Shown here: positions 18,866 to 27,991 of the stretch, in pieces
Numbering within the stretch: the first letter of the stretch is position 1
Layout: each line of letters starts with the position of its first letter
Assembly: GCA_963826795.1 (NCBI GenBank)
Contig: CAWGYT010000004.1
Location: 434,001-498,000 of the forward strand
Reading direction: 5' to 3'
DNA from: CAWGYT01 sp963826795
GTDB taxonomy: Bacteria; Planctomycetota; Planctomycetia; Pirellulales; Pirellulaceae
Length of the DNA stretch: 64,000 bases
Notes under the pieces: generated by a model
Database searches by the model: none
Told to the model about the DNA's origin: nothing
What the model saw: only the letters and a program-made list of their open reading frames with translations
Translations under genes and position numbers: made by a program

Positions 18866-20931
18866 CTACTCGGTCGCCCATCGGCACTCATAGATGCGAC
18901 CCTCTTCGGGGTTCACCACAGACCAGCCAATCAGGAATCCATAAGGGTGGTCGATGGCATATCGATTCGTCATGAGGCGTGGGGCGGAACTCTTGTCAGC
19001 GGGATAGCTGACCAGGCTGTACGTTCGATAGGGTCGATTCGCGGGGAAGAGCATCCAGACCGAGATGAGATCTGTCTTTGTGTGCGTTGTGAATGGCGCT
19101 CGCACGGTCTTGGGTACGCTGCCAATCAACTCAACCTCGATCGTCACAGGCTCTTCAGGTAGGGCACGCGACAGATCGTAGTCAAACTCCAAAATGGTCC
19201 GACTCTGCCCCGTCTGCTCCGTTGACTCGGTTGCTCGGCTGATGACCCCGCGGAGTTCCGAGTTCGGCTGGCGGAACTCAACATTCTCCATTCGGGTGGG
19301 CACTCGGAAGGTGATGTGACCATCGCCGTCATACGTCTCGAGAAGCTTCAAGGTGATCCGATCACGAACGTAAACATGTCCCCGGCGATCTGGTGACTCC
19401 GCGTCGGGATGCCAACGACGAAGATCGTAGATTCGACTGTGGCTGAGTACTTCCACACCGTCGTAGCTAACTTCTGGCGACAGCGGTTTCTCGCTAAATT
19501 CCTCGCCGACCCAATTCGCAGTGGGGTCTGACGTACCCAACTCAAGGATCTGGTGGATGTCTGGGTCTCCCCTGGCAATCGACTTGATGATGTCCTCCTG
19601 CATCTGGGACTTGCGGTACAACTGGTATACTTGCAGCGGTAGAAAGAACAGAAGCAAGAACGCTAGAACCAAATAGATGTAACTGGGCCAGTCCCTCCAA
19701 TCGACAAGGGTGCTCAAGACACGTCTTTGACTCGACTTTCGCAGCTGCGCGCGAGTCGCGTCTCGATCGCGGGCCCCGCCGACCGTGCATCCCTCGAAGT
19801 TCGCGTTGTGGTTGTGGCGACCCTTGGCGGAATGGGTGTCCACGGCGGACCTGCAGGCAGTTTTTGTTCGCCTAAGAGATTCTGTTGACGACACAGCTTG
19901 CGTGTTACTTCGTAGCCATGTTGGGCGAGCACATTGATCTCCACGTCGGAGAAACGGTCCAAGTCCGTGCGGATCGTCTGCACCTCCGCCTGAATAACGG
20001 CAGACATGGCGTTTGGATCGTCCGGTTGGCTGACTGCCTCGGTAATGGGAAGGAAGGTGAATCCTTCGTGATGGCCAAAGTTCTCTCGCTCTAATTGCCA
20101 GACTCGATCCCACAGAATATCCGTAGCACGAACGGACTGGCCGATTAACCCCAGCGCTGCATCGTTCAGGATCTGAAAGGGTTTGCCGGCATCACTGACG
20201 AGAATTTGGTCGAATTTCGTTTTCTGTTCCTGCAACCATAGGAACGCACGGAGCCCCAGGTTGTCGTAGACGCCTCCATCCGTGAAGAACTCTGTTGGGA
20301 ATTGGCCATCGCGAACTCCCAGATCAGCCGCCGTGATTTCAACCGGCGGGAAGAAACCTGGGAATGCAGAGGAAGCTCCGACAACACGGGGAATGCTTGC
20401 CAACTGACCCGGGATGTGCGTAAAGGATTGAGAGCGCTCGCCTCCTCTCTGCTGGATGAATAATCCCTTCCGATTAAATGCCGCTAGTGCCCCCGTGCTG
20501 ACGCTGGTTGCAAGAACGTGCAGCATTGGTTGTTCAGGTAGTTCATGAAGGCAGCGGTCGCCGTAAAGTTGCGTCTCGTAGTAGCGTTCGAGGAGCGCAT
20601 TGGGCGTGAACTTCCGGCCGTCCAGCAAGTGAAGTCTCGACAGCAATCGGAACGGCACTTGCAGCGGGAGACGCCGGACAATGTGATTCCGAAGGTCGAA
20701 CTGGACGAACTTTACGATCTCTGATGCCGCTTTGGCGAAGCTATCGTCGTCACCGTTGTACTGCTCCCAATTCAGCACCAAGTGCGCAGCCAGAATACTG
20801 CCGCCCGACACCGAGGCGATGTCTGTCACGTTCTGAAGTGCTCCGGCGTCTCTTAGGAATCGGATGACTCCCAAGTGATACAACGTGGCGCGAAATCCAC
20901 CGCCAGACAGTGCGAGTCCTAGTTTTTGCAT
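18866..20931 (-). CDS. Patatin-like lipid acyl hydrolase with membrane segment and C-terminal domain (one frameshift)
   Basis: About 688 residues, start ATG 20931. The N-terminal patatin domain has the oxyanion loop LSGGGFRAT (about 8-16), the nucleophile motif SVSGG with Ser42, and the catalytic dyad Asp in FFTDGGVYDN. Near 19790-19850 the frame changes. The continuation has one strong membrane segment (YIYLVLAFLLLFFLPLQVYQ) and then a soluble domain of about 270 residues rich in beta strands that I do not recognise. The enzyme should cleave acyl chains from phospholipids or other lipids at the membrane. Some patatins are effectors of anti-phage systems, but no cyclase, sensor or other defence gene is adjacent, so I make no such claim. 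Confidence 0.85.
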
Positions 20932-21390
20932 TTTTCAGCGTGTTCCTTTCGGTTCCGAGCCTACCTCAATGCTAGTTGCCAATCGCACGCCCCGGTTCAA
21001 TGTGGGGGTTAAACGAGCAATCGCACCGACGTCCAGAACATTGTGCGCGGTAAAGGCGGAACCCGCCGCCAGAAAGGGAGGTTCACTAAGTCGCGTCGGG
21101 CACATTCACCTGGCGCGCGGAGTCGCGGATCAAATCCACGGAGGGCGGACGATCCGCCATCTCGAAGTGCGGTTACGATGCGTCAGTCTCTGCACTCGGC
21201 AGACGCCTAGCGAATTGTACGGTCGATACTTCGACGCACAACTCCACCAAGTCCGGCAAGTCCGCCAACCCGACACATCGAACGCATACTGGGTGAAATC
21301 GTTAAGTAATCCAAACATCTGTCTAGCTGTCTCTACAGTTCGCCTCGGGGACCATGTGCCTCGATTCTGCACGTGTCCCACCGACAGGAG
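20932..21390. other. Non-coding stretch
   Basis: About 460 bases between the patatin gene start and the surface-protein fragment. An open + strand frame crosses it but is a continuation over the antisense of both neighbours and has no protein-like features. I see no RNA gene or clear repeat. Confidence 0.4.
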
Positions 21391-21800
21391 TTATTCATCT
21401 TCCAAGTCCAACAGCGGGTCCCCGCTGAAGCTTTCCAGGGCCAGATCAACCACTCCGCGGTGTCGTCACCGGAAACAAGGCCCTTGATCCAATCGCTACG
21501 AAAGACGCCATCGAGAACGGTTTGACCGGTCAACGTGGGGATCAATGCGCCGTTGGAGTCGCGGAGTGCGACGGTGACCTGCACGCCCGCAATGCCGCCG
21601 TCGGACAGCTCGGCGATTCCATCAGCGTCGGTGTCTTGGAAGACGTCCAGTACGAGCCGATAGTCCGTGTTGCGGCCGCGTTGGCGAGTTTCAAAGGCGT
21701 CGGCGATGTTCCAGACATCGATCGTGTTCGGGTCGCCCGCAGGCGCTATCTCGATCGACGCTGTTGTTGTTACCGTCGAGGTGGCGGCACCGTCAGCCAT
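21391..21800 (-). pseudogene. Fragment of an SdrD B-like surface protein (frameshift)
   Basis: About 135 residues. A segment reading VFQDTDADGIAELSDGGIAG and continuing with beta-strand pattern resembles a B-type (CNA/SdrD) domain of surface adhesins, with a calcium-binding-like DTDADG. Near 21465 the frame changes; the continuation VVDLALESFSGDPLLDLEDE ends at TAA 21391. There is a stop a few codons upstream of 21800 and no signal peptide or additional domains, so only the 3' end of a larger gene appears to remain. Confidence 0.55.
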
Positions 21801-21988
21801 GCAAGTTTGTCAGCAGTCAACAAAGAGCTTCGCTCGTTCCATCGAGGACGCAGAAGAACAACCTAATTGCGATGACAGATTACTCCCCGAATGACGTTAC
21901 TTGTTGTCAGTGGCGGCCAGCGGCTGGTCCAAAATCGCGGTGTGGCTGGCCGAATCCGCGAGTTACCGATCGCGGTTTGATCTTGGTG

Positions 21989-22251
21989 GGGGTTCTCGGG
22001 GTCAGATCCGTTTTCTGGTGTCTGCCGGGCCTGGTTGTTGTTCATTGAGCGCAAGCTGGCGGTGACGAGCGTGTTCCGTGTCGCGGCATTGCCGGCCAGT
22101 CCATGGCACACCAAGAACCTCATCTCGTTGGACCTCTCCGAGTTACCGCACTTGAGCGCCGGGCGGGACAAGTCGGATTGCTCAACGAGGGAACGCATGC
22201 AAACGCTCACGGTTCGTTGACGCGACGGCGCGCTGCGACGTAGGCTGCTGG
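21989..22251 (+). repeat. 263-bp direct repeat flanking RAYT, left copy
   Basis: Matches 22953-23215 at a constant offset of 964 bases, with about 10 substitutions and no indel (about 96% identity). It starts with GGGGTTCTCGGGGTCAGATC, the same GGGGTCAG motif that heads the dispersed family C elements. It lies about 100 bases before the RAYT start codon and so may carry its promoter. Confidence 0.93.
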
Positions 22252-22355
22252 TTGTTCCGTGGTTCTTGCCGCTACGCTCCAGGGTTGCCCAAGCAGCCCA
22301 GGATGGGGGCGGATCGGTTGCCGAGTGCCTCGTCGGGCAGGGAGGCGACGACTCC

Positions 22356-23012
22356 ATGGCCAGGCCGCTGCGTGTGGAATTTCCGGGGGCGATTTATCAC
22401 GTCATGTCTCGAGGCAACGCACGGCAGCGGATCTTTCGCGCAGCCGCCGATTACGAGCGGTTCATGCGGGATCTGGAAGAGATCGTGCAATGGGCGGCAT
22501 GGGAACTCTTGACGTTTGTGCTGATGCCGAATCACGTGCACCTGTTCCTGCGGACGCCGGAAGCGAACTTGTCGCGCGGGATGCAGCGTTTGCTTTCGGG
22601 GTACGCCAACTGGCACGCCGCGCGGCATCGTCGCCCCGGGCACCTGCTGCAGGGGCGGTTCAAGGGAGAGATGGTCGAGGATGAACGCTACTTCTGGACC
22701 GTGAGTCGATACATCCATCTGAACCCGACGCGGGGCAAGCGGCCCTTGGTGGCTCATCCCCGTGATTGGCCCTGGTCGAGCTACCCGGGCTACGATAACC
22801 CGCAGCAACGCCTGTCGTGGGTGGCCTATGATGCCATCTACAACACCTGGCAGGGCGAATTCGGCGGGGCGGACCCGGTGAGCAGTTACCGTCGCTATGT
22901 GGAAGCGGGTGTGACGAAGCCCACGCCGAACCCCTTCCTGAAGGCCAAGTTCGGGGTTCTCGGGGTCAGATCCGTTTTCTGGTGTCTGCCGGGCCTGGTT
23001 GTTGTTCATTGA
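22356..23012 (+). CDS. REP-associated tyrosine transposase (RAYT, Y1/HUH type)
   Basis: 218 residues from ATG 22356, preceded by GGGAGG. Single-strand endonuclease of the IS200/IS605-related family that acts on REP hairpins. The N-terminus FPGAIYHVMSRGNARQRIF is the family signature. The metal-binding HUH motif is NHVHLFLR (His60, His62) and the catalytic tyrosine is Tyr119 in SRYIHLNPTR. Length and motifs fit a complete domain. The last 20 residues (from about FGVLGVRSV) are encoded inside the right direct repeat, so the repeat has replaced or extended the original gene end. It is flanked by 263-bp direct repeats and followed by a strong hairpin at 23264-23313. Confidence 0.92.
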   Translation: MARPLRVEFPGAIYHVMSRGNARQRIFRAAADYERFMRDLEEIVQWAAWELLTFVLMPNHVHLFLRTPEANLSRGMQRLLSGYANWHAARHRRPGHLLQGRFKGEMVEDERYFWTVSRYIHLNPTRGKRPLVAHPRDWPWSSYPGYDNPQQRLSWVAYDAIYNTWQGEFGGADPVSSYRRYVEAGVTKPTPNPFLKAKFGVLGVRSVFWCLPGLVVVH

Positions 23013-23215
23013 GCGCAAGCTGGCGGTGACGAGCGTGTTCAGAGTCGTGGCTGTGCCGGCCGGTCCATGGCACACCAAGAATCTCATCTCATTGGACTTC
23101 TCCGAGTTACCGCACTTGAGCGCCGGGCGGGACAAGTCGGATTGCTCAACGAGGGAACGCATGCAAACGCTCACGGTTCGTTGACGCGACGGCGAGCTGC
23201 GACGTAGGCTGCTGG
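22953..23215 (+). repeat. 263-bp direct repeat flanking RAYT, right copy
   Basis: Second copy of the repeat at 21989-22251. It overlaps the last 60 bases of the RAYT gene and supplies its stop codon. Immediately after it, at about 23226-23243, a short diverged third copy of the repeat head (GGGGTCAGATCCGTTTT) appears. Confidence 0.93.
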
Positions 23216-23263
23216 CGGGGTTCGCGGGGTCAGATCCGTTTTTTGGTGTTTTTTTGGGTTCTC

Positions 23264-23313
23264 GGGGATCGCGGTAGCGGCGGCCGGCAACGGCCGTCGC
23301 TACCGCGATCCCC
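23264..23313. repeat. REP-like hairpin, 23-bp stem with GCAA loop
   Basis: Arms 23264-23286 and 23291-23313 pair over all 23 positions, with a single G-T wobble, around a GCAA tetraloop. It lies just after the third repeat head downstream of the RAYT gene. Its size and place fit a REP palindrome that the RAYT could recognise. Confidence 0.85.
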
Positions 23314-23489
23314 TGCGCCCTCGGTTGCCCTGCGGCACTACCTGATGACGACGGATGGACACTTCGCGAGGGCCAATTCAAGTGACACCGAGGCGGGTCC
23401 AGCAAGCAGCGGCAAAGCAGCGCAGAAAGCGGCGCAGCAGGCGGACGCACGGGACGGCAGGGAGCCGCAAGCGACTCGCGGGGCGCATG

Positions 23490-23515
23490 AAAAAACCCCG
23501 GTTTTGCCGAGGTTT
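23490..23515 (-). terminator. Rho-independent terminator of tRNA-Ala
   Basis: Read on the minus strand, a 9-bp stem (AAACCTCGG with CCGGGGTTT) closes a 5-nt loop and is followed by six T residues. It lies about 35 bases downstream of the tRNA gene. Confidence 0.85.
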
Positions 23516-23547
23516 GCGGTATCTTGCGACTTGTCGCTACGAGATCG

Positions 23548-23622
<75 letters not shown>

Positions 23623-23790
23623 GAGCAGCGGCACCGCCGCCGAATCGAGCTTTCAACGGTATCACTGCCACCAAACCTTGTCAATAACGGCTGTTGCCGC
23701 GGTTGCTGACCGTTTGCGGGGGCAACGGAGGTCAGAGGACCTGCCAACTCGACGGCGTCTCCATCGGGCATGATCCGTGCCCGCGCGACG

Positions 23791-24802
23791 CTACCGAGCT
23801 TGCTCCGCCTCAGGTTTCGCCCGCGCGGCCCAGCGATCGGCGATGATCGTATCCAGGAACAGCTGCCCCACGTGATAGCTGACCATTGGCAGGATGGCGA
23901 GACCGCCAAAGTAGTTGATCGCCACGAACAACCCGACCATCAAGGTCTTTTGGCTGCCCGCAAAGGCCACCGCGATTTGATCGGCGGGCGAGAGCCGGCA
24001 GGCGGACGCGAGGACGGATCCCAGCCCGAGCGCGACCAGGTGCAGCACCTGCGTCATGGCAATCATCGCCAGCAGATCGAGAGGCGAGAGCGACTCGCGC
24101 CAGGTGGAATCCGCCAGGTAACCGCTGCAGGTCACGGCCCCAATCAGCACCATACTCAAGATCCCGATTTGGGCCAGCACGGCGCAACGGCCGCGTGCTT
24201 GGGTGGCGAACCGAGCGATCGCGGACGACCGCCGCAGCAGCTGGGCGACGGCCATCGGCAGCACGACCAGCAGTCCCAATCGCACGATCATGCGTCTGAC
24301 ATCGAAGCTGGCCTCGGTCTGCGTGGTCAGAATCAGCCAGAAGGGAGTGACCAGGAAACAGGTTGAATTGGTGATCAACGTCACCAGAATCGCAGCCGCG
24401 TCGTTCCCTCCGGCGCGACGCGTCCAGACCGCGGCGGAGGCGAGCGTGCAGGGCGCGGTGGCGGCCACGATCAACCCCACCCCCAACTGGTCCGCCAGGG
24501 CATGCGAGGCGCCCCATGCCAGCAGCGGCAAGAGTCCCATGTTGACGGCGGACCCCAGCAACGCCGCCCAGGGACGCCGCAAGGTCTGCCAAACCACCCG
24601 CGTCTCCAATGGGAGGGCCATCAGAAACAGGACGGTGGCCACGATCGTGTTTCGCAGCGCCTCCGAACTGGCCAGTTGCTCGAACGGCCCGGGCAGAGAA
24701 AAGCCGATCGCTGAGCACGGCTGCCAGCGAGATCAGAAACCATTGCTTCCGAAAGAGTCGAACCGCCAAAACGCACCTCGTATTTCGGACCTCACCCCGC
24801 AC
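23791..24802 (-). CDS. Bile acid:sodium symporter (SBF) family transporter (one frameshift)
   Basis: About 335 residues with roughly nine to ten hydrophobic segments. The SBF core is recognisable in VAATAPCTLASAAVWTRRAG, NSTCFLVTPFWLIL and VAFAGSQKTLMVGL. The N-terminal part (VRLFRKQWFLISLAAVLS) is in a different frame; near 24708 one base separates it from IGFSLPGPFEQLASSEALRN. It is an inner-membrane secondary transporter for organic anions, probably sodium-coupled; the substrate is unknown. The start is uncertain, between 24802 and about 24770. It is divergent from aroC. Confidence 0.85.
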
Positions 24803-24973
24803 TCCCCAACGTCGGGCGGCCGACTCGTGACGTGGCCCCCGCCACGCCGCCCGGCAATCGCCCTATCGGGGCTTTCGGCGTGTGACTAAAATAGAGCGGT
24901 TTTCGGCTGCGACAGAAGGGGACGTGTCGGATCCTTCGCGCCAGCACCTCTCGCACGGGCTCACGAGACCACT

Positions 24974-26113
24974 ATGTTGCGTTACTGGACGGCGGGCGAA
25001 TCCCACGGAAAGACCTTGTTGGCCTTGATTGATGGATTCCCGGCCGGACTGACCGTCGACACGGAACGGATCGACGCCGACCTTCGGCTCCGACAGGGCG
25101 GTTATGGGCGCGGCGGGCGTCAACGGATTGAGACCGATCAGGTCGAGATCCTGACCGGGATCTGGCGGAATGCCACCCTCGGCAGTCCCATCGCGCTGCA
25201 GGTTGTCAACCGCGACTACAAGCTTGAGCGGCTCGACGATCTGCAGCGTCCGCGGCCCGGCCATGGCGATTTGACCGGCGCGATCAAGTACTTGGGTTCG
25301 ATCCGCGGGGTGTTGGAACGAGCCAGCGCCCGCGAGACCGCGGTTCGCGTGGCGGCCGGCTCGCTGGCCAAGCAGTTGCTGGCAGAGTTTCAGATCGACG
25401 CGCTCGGATATGTCGTCGAACTTGGGGGGCGTCCGGTGCAGACACAGCCCGGGACCCTCGCGCAGCTGCGGGCGCTCCGCGATGCGAGTGCCATTTACTC
25501 CCTGAACCCCGCGCAAGATGAGGAATTCAAGGCGTACATCGACGCCACCGGCAAGGCCGGCGATACGCTGGGAGGGATTGTCGAGGTGAGGGTCGAGGGA
25601 CTGCCGTTTGGGTTGGGGACGCACGCCCAGTGGGACCGCAAGCTCGACGGCCTGATCGCTCGAGCGGTGATGGCCGTTCAAGCGATCAAAGGGGTCGAGA
25701 TCGGCCTGGGCTTTGAAGCCGCGCGGCGGCCCGGTTCCCAAGTTCACGATCCCATTGAATACTCAGATGCTGCCGCGTCAAACAACACGCTCGGCTTCAC
25801 CCGCCCCACGAACAACGCCGGTGGACTCGAGGCGGGGATGACGAACGGCCAGCCGTTGATCGTCCGTGCCGCCAAGAAGCCCATCAGCACCCTGCGGAAA
25901 CCGCTCGGCTCGGTCAATCTCGAATCGAAGGCCGCGGAAGAGGCAGAGTATGAACGGAGCGACGTCTGTGCCTTGTCGGCGGCCAGCATCATTATCGAAA
26001 ATGTCGTCGCGTTCGAGATCGCCGCGGCGCTAATCGACAAATTCGGCGGGGATAGTCTGGAAGAGATGAAGGCCCGCTGGGACCTGTTTCATGAGTTGGC
26101 CAGGAAACGGTAA
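24974..26113 (+). CDS. aroC: Chorismate synthase
   Basis: Last shikimate step: EPSP to chorismate, with reduced FMN. 379 intact residues from ATG 24974, the normal length. Family signatures are visible: LRYWTAGESHGKTLLALIDG at the N-terminus, RPRPGHGDLTGAIKY, RASARETAVRVAAG, and near the C-terminus an Asp in ERSDVCALSAAS. No frameshift. The next gene starts 107 bases downstream on the same strand and might be co-transcribed, but has no functional link. Confidence 0.97.
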   Translation: MLRYWTAGESHGKTLLALIDGFPAGLTVDTERIDADLRLRQGGYGRGGRQRIETDQVEILTGIWRNATLGSPIALQVVNRDYKLERLDDLQRPRPGHGDLTGAIKYLGSIRGVLERASARETAVRVAAGSLAKQLLAEFQIDALGYVVELGGRPVQTQPGTLAQLRALRDASAIYSLNPAQDEEFKAYIDATGKAGDTLGGIVEVRVEGLPFGLGTHAQWDRKLDGLIARAVMAVQAIKGVEIGLGFEAARRPGSQVHDPIEYSDAAASNNTLGFTRPTNNAGGLEAGMTNGQPLIVRAAKKPISTLRKPLGSVNLESKAAEEAEYERSDVCALSAASIIIENVVAFEIAAALIDKFGGDSLEEMKARWDLFHELARKR

Positions 26114-26220
26114 CGCGGTGCCGTCGTGCCTGGACCTGGACCGTCGCCAGGACGCTCACGGCAAAGCAAGCTCCGTCCTGGTCGCTTCGTCACCGATAAA
26201 GGAAGATCGGAAACGTCACG

Positions 26221-27446
26221 ATGCATGAAGACACGCGGCGCCGCCTGCTGCGCGGCGCGTTCGTTTTGTGCTGTGTTTTGCCCACGGTCGGACTCCTGGC
26301 TTGGAGCCTTGTCCGAGCGTTGCCTCTGCAAGCGCGACGACTCGAACGAAGTCTGGGCGACCAGTTGGGAATCGACGTTCAGCTGACCCGGCTGTCGTAC
26401 CCCCGGCCGCATGTGCTCGTCTTGCATGGCGTTCAGCTGCGGAATCGGGAGTCGGAGCGACTGATCGCCCGGCTGGGCGACATTCATGCGACGAATTCGC
26501 CTGCGGGATGGCAGCTTCGCCTCTCCCGAGTTGAGGCGGAGGCCGAGGAGCTGGGGACGCTTTGGCGGGTGCTCCACGATCGGCTGCTCCCCGCCCGCTC
26601 GCTCGATCACGACCTCGCACAAGTCACCTGCCAGCAGCTTGCGTTGGACCTCGATGGGCAGCCGCTGTCGCTGCACCGATTGGGTTGGACACGAGCAGAC
26701 GACCCGTCCGCTCACCATTCCTTCCTGGAATTCCACCTGGAAGATCAGGCAGAGGGACCGCCCATCTCGGTCAGGCTGGTCCGCCACCGAGAACAGGGTT
26801 CCCACCGAACGCAGGTCGTGCTCGATACAAGCTCGCAACAACTGCCGACCCGTTTGTTGTCGACGCTCGTGAATCGTCCAAGTCGATTGCCGAGTCGAAT
26901 GCGAGGACGGCTAACGATTACTTGGGAGCCGAGTCCCTGGCACGCGGAATTCCGCGGCCAACTGATGGATATCCCACTGAGTTCGCTCGCGAGCGACTGG
27001 GTGCCCTGCGCCGTCGGCGGCGATGCGCAGCTCGAGATCGAGCATGCGGCATTCGACGCCAGCGGGCTCACGGCGCTCGAGGCCACGTCTCGGTTCAGGA
27101 TTTTCGCCTCGCTCGGCCCCTGATGGAAATGTTCTTGCGGCTCGAGTTCCTCGCCCGTGGTCCGGCGTATGATCTGGCGACCAGCGCCGCACAGTTCGCG
27201 GCCCCGCAGCTGGACCTGGACTTTTGGATTTCCGAGCTTGGCCTGATTTGCAAGGGGCCGTTGGACACCGGTGGCCTGCGGGTGGCGGCCGCCGACGACC
27301 GTGGCGTCTTGCTGTTGTGCGACGGGTTTCTCCCCGCCAATCACTTCGTCTGGGCGCTGGTCCCCGGCACCGACTCCGCAGCCTTTCAACTCGCCGCGCG
27401 CTGGCAGCGACTGTTGCCCGCAACCGTCCCACGCGTCGTCAAGTAG
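26221..27446 (+). CDS. AsmA-like membrane-anchored protein (one frameshift)
   Basis: About 408 residues from ATG 26221. The N-terminal anchor is FVLCCVLPTVGLLAWSLV; the following RLERSLGDQLGIDVQLTRLSYPRP and VLHGVQLRN resemble the start of AsmA/DUF748-type envelope proteins, in which a short helix is followed by beta strands. The frame changes near 27085; the second part reads VSVQDFRLARPLMEMFLRLE and ends at TAG 27446. The beta-rich body and the anchor fit a role in envelope lipid handling or assembly, as in AsmA relatives, but the match is by pattern only. Confidence 0.65.
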
Positions 27447-27534
27447 CAAGATGATCGCCGGCGCTCGCCGGCGGGAGTCTGCGTTTGCTGCTCGCCTGGG
27501 AACGGTTCCGTTTTCGTGTTGCCCGTTATCGGCG

Positions 27535-27955
27535 GCGCCCCTCATCCGGCCCGCCCCTCATCCGGCCTTCGGCCACCTTCTCCCGCGCGGGGAGAAGGGA
27601 CGGGGTTGGTCACTTCTCCGCGCGTGGGGAGAAGTGTTCCGCGCGAAAAGGGGTCAGGTCTCTTTTTCGAGGCGACTTACGGCAAATGCGCAGAAGGTGA
27701 TGTGAGGGGCATCGAGTGCTGGGTCTGGAGCTTTCTTTGATAGACCGTCTGGAGTTTTCTTTCTTTGATAGACCGTCTGGAGTTTTCGTCGGCCCGCCCC
27801 TCATCCGGCCTTCGGCCACCTTCTCCCGCGCGGGGAGAAGGGACGGGGTTGGTCACTTCTCCGCGCGGGGAGAAGGGACGGGGTTGGTGACTTCTCCCGC
27901 GCGGGGAGAAGGGACAGGGGTTGGTCACTTCTCCGCGCGTGGGGAGAAGTGACAG
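27535..27955. repeat. Composite intergenic repeat cluster (families B and C plus satellites)
   Basis: Holds several repeat types in series: family B copies at about 27540-27600 and 27795-27845, with the end unit (CGGGGAGAAGGGACGGGGTT) repeated four to five times up to 27950; one family C head, AAAAGGGGTCAGGTC, at 27646-27660; and a 28-bp direct duplication (CTTTGATAGACCGTCTGGAG core) between about 27733 and 27788. No gene is credible in 27447-27991. Confidence 0.85.
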
Positions 27956-27991
27956 GATGTTGTCATCTCTCGCGCTGCGTGCTCTCGATTT

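Noticed and set aside
18866..20931. CBASS-type defence effector (patatin)
   Set aside because: No nucleotide cyclase, HORMA, Cap2/Cap3 or other defence gene is next to it.
20885..21487. 200-codon + strand frame between the patatin gene and the RAYT
   Set aside because: It starts inside the antisense of the patatin gene and ends in the antisense of the surface-protein fragment; composition is Arg/Ser/Pro-rich without motifs.
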